Below are positions 45,997 to 54,522 of a stretch of 64,000 nucleotides of DNA, piece after piece (the first letter of the stretch is position 1; each line of letters starts with the position of its first letter). The stretch is taken from assembly GCA_025462645.1 (NCBI GenBank), contig JAOAPB010000067.1:1-64000 (forward strand). Reading direction: 5' to 3'. Source of the DNA: Edaphobacter sp. GTDB taxonomy: Bacteria > Acidobacteriota > Terriglobia > Terriglobales > Acidobacteriaceae. The notes beneath the pieces were generated by a model that was not told the origin of the DNA, made no database searches, and saw only the letters and a program-made list of their open reading frames with translations. The translations under genes were made by a program, and so were the position numbers.

Positions 45997-46986
45997 TTGA
46001 ATACGCAGACCGCACACGAATTCCTAACTCGATGCTTCCACCCAGGCGAGACGGTTGCCGTTCTCCTCCGGAAGGAGAACCCGGCTTCTGCGACGCAGCG
46101 CATTGTTCGGTTGGAGCAGGCGCTCGCGCCCCGCTATCTTGCTTGGCTCCGCTATGAGAATCACAACGGAGCAAACGTCTATGTCGCCGCCAATCCACTA
46201 CTCCCCGGAAGTCGAAAGAGGACCAAAGAATGCATCGCAGAGGTTCGGCACCTTTACATCGACATCGACGTAGACGGTGAGGACCGTATCGCCGCCCTGA
46301 GAGAATCCGATATCGTACCCGTTCCAAGCACGATCCTCTCGACTTCGCCCGGCAAGTACCAGGCGCTTTGGAGGGTCGAAGGCTTTGACTTCGACCAGCA
46401 GGAGAACACGCTGAAGTTGCTGGTCATCGCCTTCGGGGGCGACTCCGCTTGCACCGACCGCAACCGTGTTCTTAGGGTGCCGGGATTCCTGAACCGCAAG
46501 TACGATCCCGCTCACTCGGTTTCAGTCGAATACCCCAGTGACTCCATCTACCATCCCGATGACTTCCGCTTCCATAATGCGTTGCTAAATGCGGTGATAC
46601 CGATTCGGAGTACCGCACAGACATACGCGACAGGAAAGAACACTTACTCGGAACGTGATTGGGCGTGGGCTGTCCAACAGCTTTCACTTGGCGAGGATGC
46701 AGGGAATCTCACGCTTGCGCTCGCTTCCCACCGCTCGGATAAACCCAACCCCATCTACTACGCCCAGCGCACCATCGACATCGCTTCGGCTCGTCTCATG
46801 TTGCTCAATGGTGCGGCGATTGAGGACGTAATCGCCATGCTGGAAGACCGGCGTTCCGCCGATTTCCCCGCAGCCCTTTGCTCCTCCAGAGCGCGGGAGA
46901 TTGTGACCACGGCGCAGCGAATGATTGACCGCGCAAAGTTTGCTTCATTTCACCACCCAAAGGAGAACCACGATGCCACTGCTTGA
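45997..46986 (+). CDS. RepB-family DNA primase-like protein
   Basis: 329 residues from a TTG start. It has HLYIDIDVDGEDRIAALRES with the Asp-x-Asp of a primase active site, PSTILSTSPGKYQALWRVEG, and GGDSACTDRNRVLRVPGFLN with the conserved Cys/Arg pattern of RepB/primase proteins of mobile elements. It probably primes the complementary strand after transfer. Overlaps the following small gene by 14 bp. Confidence 0.85.
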   Translation: MNTQTAHEFLTRCFHPGETVAVLLRKENPASATQRIVRLEQALAPRYLAWLRYENHNGANVYVAANPLLPGSRKRTKECIAEVRHLYIDIDVDGEDRIAALRESDIVPVPSTILSTSPGKYQALWRVEGFDFDQQENTLKLLVIAFGGDSACTDRNRVLRVPGFLNRKYDPAHSVSVEYPSDSIYHPDDFRFHNALLNAVIPIRSTAQTYATGKNTYSERDWAWAVQQLSLGEDAGNLTLALASHRSDKPNPIYYAQRTIDIASARLMLLNGAAIEDVIAMLEDRRSADFPAALCSSRAREIVTTAQRMIDRAKFASFHHPKENHDATA

Positions 46987-47287
46987 AGTCGTCCAGACCC
47001 GTCAGATCAGCGCTTCCATTCGTCTCACTGACACAACCGCCACTCAAGTCGATCAGTATGCCGCCTTCATTCGCGCCTGCGCCGACGATGTCGTCGAGCA
47101 AGCTCTCGCCTATGTCTTCAGCAAAGACCGTGACTTCCAGGACTTCCTCAAGACCCCGGAAGCCCGGAAGGTTACATCGACATTGCGGATACGGAAGGTT
47201 CCGGCTGCCGAGGTATCTGAGCAAGCTGCTCAGAAGCCTCTCCCATCACCGATTCCCGCTCCCGTATCGCAAGCGAAAAGCGCTTGA
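46973..47287 (+). CDS. Small ICE protein of unknown function
   Basis: 104 residues from ATG 46973, with AAGGAG upstream. It is mixed alpha/beta at the start (RQISASIRLTDTTATQVDQY, AAFIRACADDVVEQALAYVF) and basic with a Pro/Ser-rich tail. The sequence and the position behind the primase suggest DNA processing or relaxosome support, but no family is recognised. Confidence 0.6.
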   Translation: MPLLEVVQTRQISASIRLTDTTATQVDQYAAFIRACADDVVEQALAYVFSKDRDFQDFLKTPEARKVTSTLRIRKVPAAEVSEQAAQKPLPSPIPAPVSQAKSA

Positions 47288-47425
47288 TCCTCCATTTCAT
47301 TCCGGGGCAAAGGCACTGCGGTGCTGCGCACCGGAAGAATGTTGACACTCCATCCCTTCGAGGGTCGTGCAAAGTGACGAAATGGTTCCATTGGGAAACG
47401 TACTGATAGACAACAACTTACCGAT

Positions 47426-47473
47426 TGGCCAGGTTCCAGATGCAACCAGCACGGTTGCACTGGGAACCGGCCA
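47426..47473. other. Long imperfect hairpin, candidate oriT
   Basis: Inner arms TGCAACC (47441-47447) and GGTTGCA (47453-47459) around AGCAC. Outer arms GGCC-A-GGTTCC (47427-47437) and GGAACC-GGCC (47463-47472) pair with a single bulged A. There is no T run, so it is not a terminator. It lies just before the accessory protein, coupling protein and MobF relaxase, where MobF-family oriTs usually occur. Confidence 0.5.
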
Positions 47474-47489
47474 GTCAAAGGTGGTTTCG

Positions 47490-47867
47490 ATGACTCAAGC
47501 TCATGTTCATGCGACTACCGTTGACACTCGCCACGGTCGCGATTCCAGAAGCGAAAGTTTTGCCACGCGGTTCACAAGAACCGAACTGGCCGTCCTTTCG
47601 CGAGCTGCGGCAAAGGATGGAATGAAGGTCCGTGAGTGGGCTCGCGAGGCTCTATTGCGCGAGGCCCGACGCTCTGAGGACCCGCTATTCACGGAACTCA
47701 TCGCCACTCGAATGATCCTCCTAAACCTGTTGAAGCCACTGGCAATGGGCCAGGTAGTGACCCCCGAGGACTTTACACGCATCAGCGCGACCGTCCGCTC
47801 CGACAAGCGCAAGGTCGCCCAGGAGATTCAGCAGCAGTACATCACCGCTTCACCGAAGGAGCCCTAA
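47490..47867 (+). CDS. Relaxosome accessory-like (MobC/ribbon-helix-helix-type) protein
   Basis: About 125 residues from ATG 47490 (a longer ORF from 47367 would cross the hairpin). The start of the core, TRFTRTELAVLSRAAAKDGM, then KVREWAREALLREARRSED, resembles ribbon-helix-helix or bacterial mobilisation proteins that bind oriT. It stops 3 bp before the coupling protein gene, so they are co-translated. Confidence 0.7.
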   Translation: MTQAHVHATTVDTRHGRDSRSESFATRFTRTELAVLSRAAAKDGMKVREWAREALLREARRSEDPLFTELIATRMILLNLLKPLAMGQVVTPEDFTRISATVRSDKRKVAQEIQQQYITASPKEP

Positions 47868-47869
47868 TC

Positions 47870-49684
47870 ATGCCGACCCAATGGGGACGAAAAGAAACGA
47901 TCACTTGGCCCCCGCATGTGCCGATCTTGAGCTATACGGCGATCGCGACCGCTCTACTTTGCACCTGTCTATTCATCTGGCAACGGCTCTCCTTTTCGGT
48001 GACGCCTCTCCAGAGGAGCTACATCACGGAGTACATTCGCTCCGAAGCCGGCGGCACATTCAACGCCCACGAGTCCTACCGGCTTCTCTATTTGGGAGGC
48101 GGGAAAGGAAAGCCGCGCCTGGCATTCCCGGTTGATTTCGTCGCAGGTAAAACCGAACTACCCAATGGCAAGGTCATCCCCGTCGCCCTCTCGGAACTGG
48201 CAACCGCCCAGGGATACCGTTGGTTCTACCGCGGGCCGGAACAGAAGTTGGCTGATCGCAGTCTTCACCGCTGGCTCCGCTCGACGGTATACGAAGACAA
48301 GGGACTGTTGGGTCTCTTTGCCCTCAGCTTCATCGAGGGCGGAGTCTGCCTCGTGACAATGCTTTGGTTCGCCGTCCCGTATGACATCAGGCGCCTTAAG
48401 CAAATGAAATACGGCCGGATTCTTCGCGGTCCACAGTTGCTTAGCCCACAAGAATTCAACCGGCAGCAGAAGGGCGACGGTATTGGATTCAAGACAACCG
48501 AACTCGGCAAGATGATGCGGATTCCGGCTCGAAAGGAAGCACAGCACTTTCAGATCATGGGGGACACCGGAGTCGGCAAGACCCAGCTCATCATGCAAAT
48601 CCTGCGTCAGATTCGCGAGCGAGGCGACTCAGCAATCATTTACGATCCGGCCTCCGAGTACCTCCAGCGTTTCTATGACAAGGAGCGTGGCGACATCATT
48701 TTGAATCCGTTGGACGAGCGTTGCCCGTACTGGGGTCCTGCTCAGGAGATGGCCTCAAATGCCGAGGCCGATACCATCGCCGCCTCCCTTTATCAGCCGA
48801 CCACCGACGTAAAGGACGAGTTCTTTCACCAGACCCCGGCACAAATATTCGCCCACCTCTTGAGAAAAGGTCCGACGCCGCATCAGCTCGCCGAATGGAT
48901 GGCGAGCAGCGAGACCTTGGAGACCTTGGTTGCCGGAACGGAGATGTCTTTCTACATCGACCGGAAGGCCGGCCCCCAACGTGCCGGTGTGCTGGCATCG
49001 CTTGGATTGGTGGCAAAGTGCTTCCGTCTCTTGCCGGAAAAGGGTCACACCAACCGAACGTGGAATGCTCGATCATGGGCCAAGGAACGCAAGGGTTGGA
49101 TATTCATTACGTCGCGTCCGCCCGAGCGCGAGACACTCCGTCCCCTGCATTCCCTATGGATCGACTTGCTTGTCATGCGGCTGCTCACCGCACCCCAGCC
49201 GGGACAGAAGCCGGTGTGGTTTGTCATCGACGAACTTGCCAGTTTGCAGAAGCTCCCGCAGCTCCATACAGCAATTACGGAGAACCGGAAGAGCAAGAAC
49301 CCTCTTGTCCTCGGCTTCCAAGGTAAGGCCCAGCTTGAGGTGATTTATGGTCATCTGGCCGAGGTCATGCTGTCGCAGCCAGCGACCAAAATCTTCATGA
49401 AAACGGCTGAGCCGAAGGCTGCGGAATGGATATCCGAGGCCATCGGAAAGGTCGAGATCGAACGCCTCAAGGAGACGAAGTTTGATGGATCTCGCTCCGG
49501 CAAGAACTTCACCGTTGATCGTCAGATTGAACCCTGGTCATGGGTTCGGAGATCAGCGGACTGGACGACCGCCACGCCTATCTCAAATTGGGGAACACCG
49601 TCGCGAGGTTCGACTTCGATTATCTCGACTTGCCCACGCCGACCGTCGGCTTCCTGCCCCGTGACTCTGCGGACGGGGCGATGA
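47870..49684 (+). CDS. VirD4/TraD-like type IV coupling protein, frameshifted near its end
   Basis: 604 residues as read. There are two membrane regions (LSYTAIATALLCTCLFIW; LFALSFIEGGVCLVTMLWFA), then Walker A GDTGVGKTQLIMQ (near 230) and Walker B PVWFVIDELASLQKLP. The protein recruits the relaxase-DNA complex to the secretion channel. Both nucleotide motifs are intact. The last ~50 residues after EP (49531) are a nonsense reading, because the natural C-terminus lies in the -1 frame from 49534. Confidence 0.88.
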   Translation: MPTQWGRKETITWPPHVPILSYTAIATALLCTCLFIWQRLSFSVTPLQRSYITEYIRSEAGGTFNAHESYRLLYLGGGKGKPRLAFPVDFVAGKTELPNGKVIPVALSELATAQGYRWFYRGPEQKLADRSLHRWLRSTVYEDKGLLGLFALSFIEGGVCLVTMLWFAVPYDIRRLKQMKYGRILRGPQLLSPQEFNRQQKGDGIGFKTTELGKMMRIPARKEAQHFQIMGDTGVGKTQLIMQILRQIRERGDSAIIYDPASEYLQRFYDKERGDIILNPLDERCPYWGPAQEMASNAEADTIAASLYQPTTDVKDEFFHQTPAQIFAHLLRKGPTPHQLAEWMASSETLETLVAGTEMSFYIDRKAGPQRAGVLASLGLVAKCFRLLPEKGHTNRTWNARSWAKERKGWIFITSRPPERETLRPLHSLWIDLLVMRLLTAPQPGQKPVWFVIDELASLQKLPQLHTAITENRKSKNPLVLGFQGKAQLEVIYGHLAEVMLSQPATKIFMKTAEPKAAEWISEAIGKVEIERLKETKFDGSRSGKNFTVDRQIEPWSWVRRSADWTTATPISNWGTPSRGSTSIISTCPRRPSASCPVTLRTGR

Positions 49685-49959
49685 GCTTCGACCCGGACAC
49701 CTTGAAACCGCGTTGTGCCCCGACCGCGGCACCGTCTTCCACCGAGTCCGAGGTAGAGGCAAGTAATGGCGCCCCTCTCGCCCACAAGAAGGAGAGGCGG
49801 GCCGCCGCTGCGCTGCAGTTGGACGAGCAGGGCAAGATTGAGCCTGAAGTGGGTCCACAGCCAGAAGATCAGGAGAATTTCAAGCTGCCTCGCGGTTCGC
49901 ATCTCGACTTGCAAGCAGTGGACGAGTTGGAGCACGCCGTTCATCCGGGGATCTTTTAG
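49532..49959 (+). pseudogene. Detached C-terminus of the coupling protein
   Basis: In the -1 frame from 49534 the sequence reads LVMGSEISGLDDRHAYLKLG, then FDYLDLPTPTVGF, a plausible continuation of the coupling protein ending with an acidic tail at 49959. The last upstream codon is CCC at 49532-49534, so one missing C (four to three) explains the split. It stops 3 bp before the relaxase. Confidence 0.75.
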
Positions 49960-49962
49960 GCC

Positions 49963-52734
49963 ATGCTGACCATCTCCAAGCCGCTCAGTTCCGGCCAGGC
50001 ACAGAGTTACCACAAGCTGGAGTTCACGTCGGAGACGCAGAACTATTACAAGCAGGGCGACGCCGTGAGAGGCGAGTGGCAAGGCCAACTTGCCGCTCGT
50101 CTCGGCTTGTCAGACGAGGTGTCACCGCTCGAATTCTCTCGCCTGGCAGAAGGCAAGAATCCCACGACGGAAGAGCAGATGGTCAAACACCGAGCTGCGA
50201 TGGAGTACAAGAACCCGGATGGCACGACGACCAAGGCCGTCGAACACCGGGCCGGTTGGGACGCGACCTTCTCCGCTCCGAAGTCTGTCTCTCTGACCGC
50301 CTTGGTGGGAGGCGATGATCGTGTGCGGGAGGCCCATCGCGCCGCAGTCACGACCGCTTTGGACGAGTTGGAGCGGTACACCCAAGCGCGGATCGGTGGC
50401 AACAACCCCGCAGAGACCACCGGCAAGTTCATCGCCGCCAAGTTCGAGCACGACACGGCGCGCCCGGTCGATGGCTACGCCGCCCCGCAGCTCCATACCC
50501 ATGCCGTAATCTTCAACGTGACGGAGCGGGCGAACGGTTCAACCCGCGCGTTGCAGGAGCGCGGCTTTTTCGAGAGCCAGCAGTATGCGACCGCCGTGTA
50601 TCAGTCGGCACTTACCTACCAGCTCCGCACCTTGGGGTACGAGATCGAATCCGGCAGGAGCGGCGCTCCGGAGATCAAAGGATACTCGCAGGAATATCTT
50701 GACGCCTCAAGCCCTCGCTCCAGGCAGATCAAGGAGCAACTCGAAAAAACTGGATACAGCGGCCCAGAGGCCGCACAAATTGCGGCTCATTCCACCAGAG
50801 AACGTAAGCAGTCGCGTACTCCGCAAGGGGTTCTTGCCGCACACAAAGAGATGGCCGCCAGCTTCGGAAATCAGCCCCGGCAAGTTGTCGCAGCCGCCCT
50901 CGCGCGGACGGAGAAACGGGAGCGGCAGCCGGAACAGCGACCTCACGCGAAGGAGGCGGTCACCTTCGCTCGCGACAGCATCTTCGAGCGGGAAGCAGTG
51001 GCAGATGAACGAGCGATCCTCCGCGACGCACTTCGTCGCGGCATGGGAGACGCCACGTACCGGGACATCCGCGCCGAGTTCGATAGGCGACAGGAAGCGG
51101 GGGATTTCCGCTCCGTTCAGGGCACCAAGCACAGTTCAGGTCGTAGCTTCACGACACCCGAAATGATCGCTTCCGAACGTGCGAACATCCGATACGTTCT
51201 GGAAGGCCGCAATGCTGTCGAGCCGATCATGGATGCGGAGCGGGCCAGAGAACAGGCCGGCACGCGATCCTTTCTGAACGACTCCCAGCGTCGAGTCATC
51301 GAGGAAGTCCTAAACTCATCCGACCGTATCCATGGCCTGCAGGGACTCGCCGGAACCGGCAAGACCACCACCCTCCAGACGATCCGCGAAGGCGCTGAAG
51401 CAAACGGATACGTCGTCGAAGGATTCGCGCCCACTTCCAAAGCGGCAGGGCAGCTTCGCGAGGCAGGAATAGAAGCTGCTACTCTCCAGAGCTTCCTCGC
51501 CCGTGGTCAGAATCACCCGGCCGCCGATCCTGCCAACCGGCACCTCTACATGCTGGATGAGTCCAGCCTTGCCAGCACTAAACAGATGCGCTCGTTTCTC
51601 GGCAAACTCAAAGTCGAAGACCGAGTCCTGGTTATCGGAGATACCCGCCAGCATCAAGGCGTGGACGCCGGGCGACCGTTCCAGCAGATGCAAGAGGCCG
51701 GGATGCAGACCTCACAGCTCGACAAGATCGTGCGCCAAAAAAACCCTGAGCTGCTACAGGCAGTCCAGCATCTTGCCCACAACGAGACGACAAAAGGTAT
51801 AGCAATGTTGGCCGAGCAGGGCAGAATTACCGAGATCGCAAACAGCAATAACCGCATAGCCGCAATCGCCAGGGATTATGCTTCACAACCCGAGAATACG
51901 ATCATCGTCTCCCCGGACAATCGAAGCCGTCAGGAAATTAATGAGGCTGTTCGCGTCGAGCTACGGAAGGCCGGTTTACTCGCTGTGGACGGTGAGGTCT
52001 TCCGAACTTTGACGCACCGCTCCGATATGACCGGGGCAGACCGGTCATGGGCTGCGCGCTACAAAGTCGGTGACGTGCTGCAGTACACCACCGGGAGCAA
52101 AGCAGAAGGCATTGAGCGCAACAGTTTCTCCGTTGTGCGTTCTATCGATGCCCGTGCAAACAGTATCGCTGTGGAGGTTGAGAACGGATCGACCGTGACG
52201 TATGACCCGCGACGATTGCGAGGTGTCAACGTTTTCCGCGAGATCGAACGTGAGTTCGCCGTCGGTGACCGGCTCCAGTGGACCGCTCCCAACAAAGAAC
52301 TTGGCGTGGCGAATCGAGATCTCGGAACGGTTGTCGGTCTCGAAGAAGGCAAGATGACCCTGCGCATCGACGGCAAGACCGCCCGTCTAGTGACATTTGA
52401 CGCCGCTGAATTTCGACAGTTCGATCACGGATATGCGGTCACGTCCCACAGCTCTCAAGGGCTGACTGCCGGCCGCGTCTTGGCGAATTTCGATACCGAT
52501 TCCAACCGCAATCTCATCAACACCCGGCTCGCCTATGTAGCAATCTCCCGCGCATCGAACGACGCACATATCTACACAAATGATGCGGAAAGACTGGGAG
52601 AGAAACTTGCATCTTCCATATCTAAGACGAGTGCTCTGGAGGTGCATTCCCCGACCGCGAGTCTGCCAAAACGAACGCCAGAGATTCGGCGAATACAAGA
52701 CATCAGCATCGAAATTCCGGGTCTGAGTCTATAG
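49963..52734 (+). CDS. MobF conjugative relaxase-helicase (TrwC/TraI-like)
   Basis: 923 residues, close to TrwC in length. The relaxase domain (1 to ~300) has the Tyr cluster ETQNYYKQGDAVRGEWQGQL, APKSVSLTALVGG and the His triad QLHTHAVIFN. The helicase domain has Walker A LQGLAGTGKTTTLQ near 463, LDESSLASTKQM, and VTSHSSQGLTAGRVL near 830. It nicks oriT, attaches to the 5' end and unwinds the strand for transfer. It ends 58 bp from the convergent cargo operon. Confidence 0.94.
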   Translation: MLTISKPLSSGQAQSYHKLEFTSETQNYYKQGDAVRGEWQGQLAARLGLSDEVSPLEFSRLAEGKNPTTEEQMVKHRAAMEYKNPDGTTTKAVEHRAGWDATFSAPKSVSLTALVGGDDRVREAHRAAVTTALDELERYTQARIGGNNPAETTGKFIAAKFEHDTARPVDGYAAPQLHTHAVIFNVTERANGSTRALQERGFFESQQYATAVYQSALTYQLRTLGYEIESGRSGAPEIKGYSQEYLDASSPRSRQIKEQLEKTGYSGPEAAQIAAHSTRERKQSRTPQGVLAAHKEMAASFGNQPRQVVAAALARTEKRERQPEQRPHAKEAVTFARDSIFEREAVADERAILRDALRRGMGDATYRDIRAEFDRRQEAGDFRSVQGTKHSSGRSFTTPEMIASERANIRYVLEGRNAVEPIMDAERAREQAGTRSFLNDSQRRVIEEVLNSSDRIHGLQGLAGTGKTTTLQTIREGAEANGYVVEGFAPTSKAAGQLREAGIEAATLQSFLARGQNHPAADPANRHLYMLDESSLASTKQMRSFLGKLKVEDRVLVIGDTRQHQGVDAGRPFQQMQEAGMQTSQLDKIVRQKNPELLQAVQHLAHNETTKGIAMLAEQGRITEIANSNNRIAAIARDYASQPENTIIVSPDNRSRQEINEAVRVELRKAGLLAVDGEVFRTLTHRSDMTGADRSWAARYKVGDVLQYTTGSKAEGIERNSFSVVRSIDARANSIAVEVENGSTVTYDPRRLRGVNVFREIEREFAVGDRLQWTAPNKELGVANRDLGTVVGLEEGKMTLRIDGKTARLVTFDAAEFRQFDHGYAVTSHSSQGLTAGRVLANFDTDSNRNLINTRLAYVAISRASNDAHIYTNDAERLGEKLASSISKTSALEVHSPTASLPKRTPEIRRIQDISIEIPGLSL

Positions 52735-52792
52735 GTCAAGCCACAGACGTTTTGCCATAAGCAGTGAATACGCATCAGCGATGTCGTGCATA

Positions 52793-53710
52793 TCAGCGTC
52801 TCTTCGGCTTGCGACCTTCAATTCGCGTCTGTGCTCCTATGCCTAACAGAGCCTCTATTTGACCGGCGGCGCGAAGCACTTGGTAAACATCCAAGTTGGC
52901 GACCGTCGTGTGCTCTTGGACGTAGGTTGCGAGGTATTTTTCGGATTCGGAACTCACCCCGTTTCGAGCAGAAACCAGATATGCGACCGACTCCGCTTCA
53001 AGCTCCTTCTGGCGATGGTCTACCTGTGACCTTTCTGGAATTTTGAGAAGGGAGTCAGCTCCGAGATGGCCTAGAAAAAGATGACCCAACTCATGCGCGA
53101 TCGTGACGAACTGAGTGGCAGGAGCATGGTTGCGATTGACATGCACTTCGTAAACGCTCGCGACCTTGGGATCGGTAGACGGATATATCAACCGGATACT
53201 TCCTGCTGATCCATCCCCTGCGTCTATCATTTGACTTTCTATGGATTTCGAGCCCATCCGTCGACAAAATGAGCCAATGCGTTCCGCGTCAATTGGACCT
53301 TGAGCAAAGAAGCTAGACACGTCCTTTGGCAGGGGCTTACCCTCGGTGTCTTCCGAATCGTAGACTAGCGCAACGGGGCCGAATGGCCAGAGAATTAGCA
53401 ACGGACGCGCTCCTGGCTTCGGCCTGCGGTCGAAGCGCTCCTTCCAATCCACGGCAGAAGCGGCATACATGAGTCCCGGCTTCTGCACCTGGAGGAGCAT
53501 CGCATTGAAAGGCGCAAAGTTACGCAGGCGAACAACAAAATCGAGGAGTTCCTTGTAGTCCTTCGTCTGCGTGTAGAGACGGGAATCAGTCAGCAGCTTG
53601 TCGAGCAGAGATCGTGCTTCATGTTCCTCTGACAGCTGCGCCTCCGGGACGGCCTGCGACTCACCTTTGGCTCCGGACAGTTTCTTTATAATCGATTGAA
53701 AAATTGGCAC
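52793..53710 (-). CDS. ArdC-like zinc metallopeptidase (ImmA/IrrE-related)
   Basis: 305 residues. The N-terminal ~120 resemble the ssDNA-binding domain of antirestriction ArdC-type proteins (RNFAPFNAMLLQVQKPGLMY, then DRRPKPGARPLLILWPFGPV). The C-terminal zincin has HELGH at 206-210 and a third-ligand region LEAESVAYLV. ImmA/IrrE proteases cleave regulators, and ArdC protects DNA from restriction. It is the last gene of the defence-like operon, 1 bp after the HNH gene, so it may regulate the system or protect incoming ICE DNA. Which of the two cannot be told from sequence. Confidence 0.78.
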   Translation of the reverse strand: MPIFQSIIKKLSGAKGESQAVPEAQLSEEHEARSLLDKLLTDSRLYTQTKDYKELLDFVVRLRNFAPFNAMLLQVQKPGLMYAASAVDWKERFDRRPKPGARPLLILWPFGPVALVYDSEDTEGKPLPKDVSSFFAQGPIDAERIGSFCRRMGSKSIESQMIDAGDGSAGSIRLIYPSTDPKVASVYEVHVNRNHAPATQFVTIAHELGHLFLGHLGADSLLKIPERSQVDHRQKELEAESVAYLVSARNGVSSESEKYLATYVQEHTTVANLDVYQVLRAAGQIEALLGIGAQTRIEGRKPKRR

Positions 53711-53711
53711 G

Positions 53712-54521
53712 TCAGACCTCCCCGGTGCCGGGGCCTTCGGGAAGGAACCCGTACTTGGTGCGGTGCCTTTTGAGGTTTTGCCTGTGTAAATCAGTCAATC
53801 CGATGATTGCGGAGACTAAATCAATTCGCAACGCGAGTGAAGCCGCATCGCTCAAACTGTCCGAGCGGAGAACAACCCCGACATCCGAGAAGCTGACAAG
53901 GCCGCTGTCGAAGGCACAGTCCCAGAGAGCAGAAAGTAGAAGCCCATTGTGTACATCCAAGCGCAGTTCGTCCGATTCGCACTCGGCCCAGGGGACGATA
54001 TGCGAAGCACGAAGAAGAGCCGGGTCTGTAATGCCAGTCAGCGGGCAGCGGCCATTCCAGTATTCGAGCAAGGCGCCGCGGAAGATGTCCTGGCCGATGC
54101 GCACGATCGTGAGTCGTTCGGCTTCTGTGCTGCTTGGAAGTGCGGTTGTCCGCTTCTGGAAGACGGCCAAAGGTGCGTCGGGCAGACTGACGCCGAGCTT
54201 ATAGGCGCGGTCGAGAGCATCGTACAGGCCGGAGAGTGTGGCAAACCCGTAGGATGCGAGGCCAGGTATTTGTACCAGCCCATTGGCGACAACGGACCGA
54301 GGAATGGAAAGTTCGTGCGCCACACCAGGATGGGTCACGGAGAGAAGCCAAATATTCTGGAGCGGGTCACGTGCGATCCACACCTCGCCGCGCGCGGTGG
54401 TGGAGCTGTAGCCGAGCCAGCCTCCTTGCCGTCCCAGTTCGACGCGAAAGCCGTTCTCGTACGTAGCTTTGTGTGCCTCCTCGCGGAGAACGAAACCGGG
54501 AGAATTTTCAATTTGAATCAC
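53712..54521 (-). CDS. HNH endonuclease (HNH_2 type)
   Basis: 269 residues. The N-terminal ~120 are of unknown fold. The C-terminal HNH_2 domain reads GRCPLTGITDPALLRASHIV, then DVHNGLLLSALWDCAFDSGL, with Cys159, His174 and Asn192 placed as in the nuclease. It probably cuts DNA. Its place directly after an SMC-like ATPase in the operon, with 1 bp between, suggests that the two work as an ATPase-nuclease unit downstream of the helicase and methylase. Confidence 0.85.
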   Translation of the reverse strand: MIQIENSPGFVLREEAHKATYENGFRVELGRQGGWLGYSSTTARGEVWIARDPLQNIWLLSVTHPGVAHELSIPRSVVANGLVQIPGLASYGFATLSGLYDALDRAYKLGVSLPDAPLAVFQKRTTALPSSTEAERLTIVRIGQDIFRGALLEYWNGRCPLTGITDPALLRASHIVPWAECESDELRLDVHNGLLLSALWDCAFDSGLVSFSDVGVVLRSDSLSDAASLALRIDLVSAIIGLTDLHRQNLKRHRTKYGFLPEGPGTGEV

Positions 54522-54522
54522 G

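Noticed and set aside
49532-49542. Programmed -1 frameshifting in the coupling protein gene
   Set aside because: The site (CCC before TGG) is not a canonical slippery heptamer and no obvious downstream pseudoknot was seen; a missing base is simpler.
53720-53745. Right attachment site copy of the tRNA end (GGTGCCGGGG)
   Set aside because: It matches only a few bases of the tRNA terminus, lies inside the HNH coding end, and would leave most of the operon outside the element.
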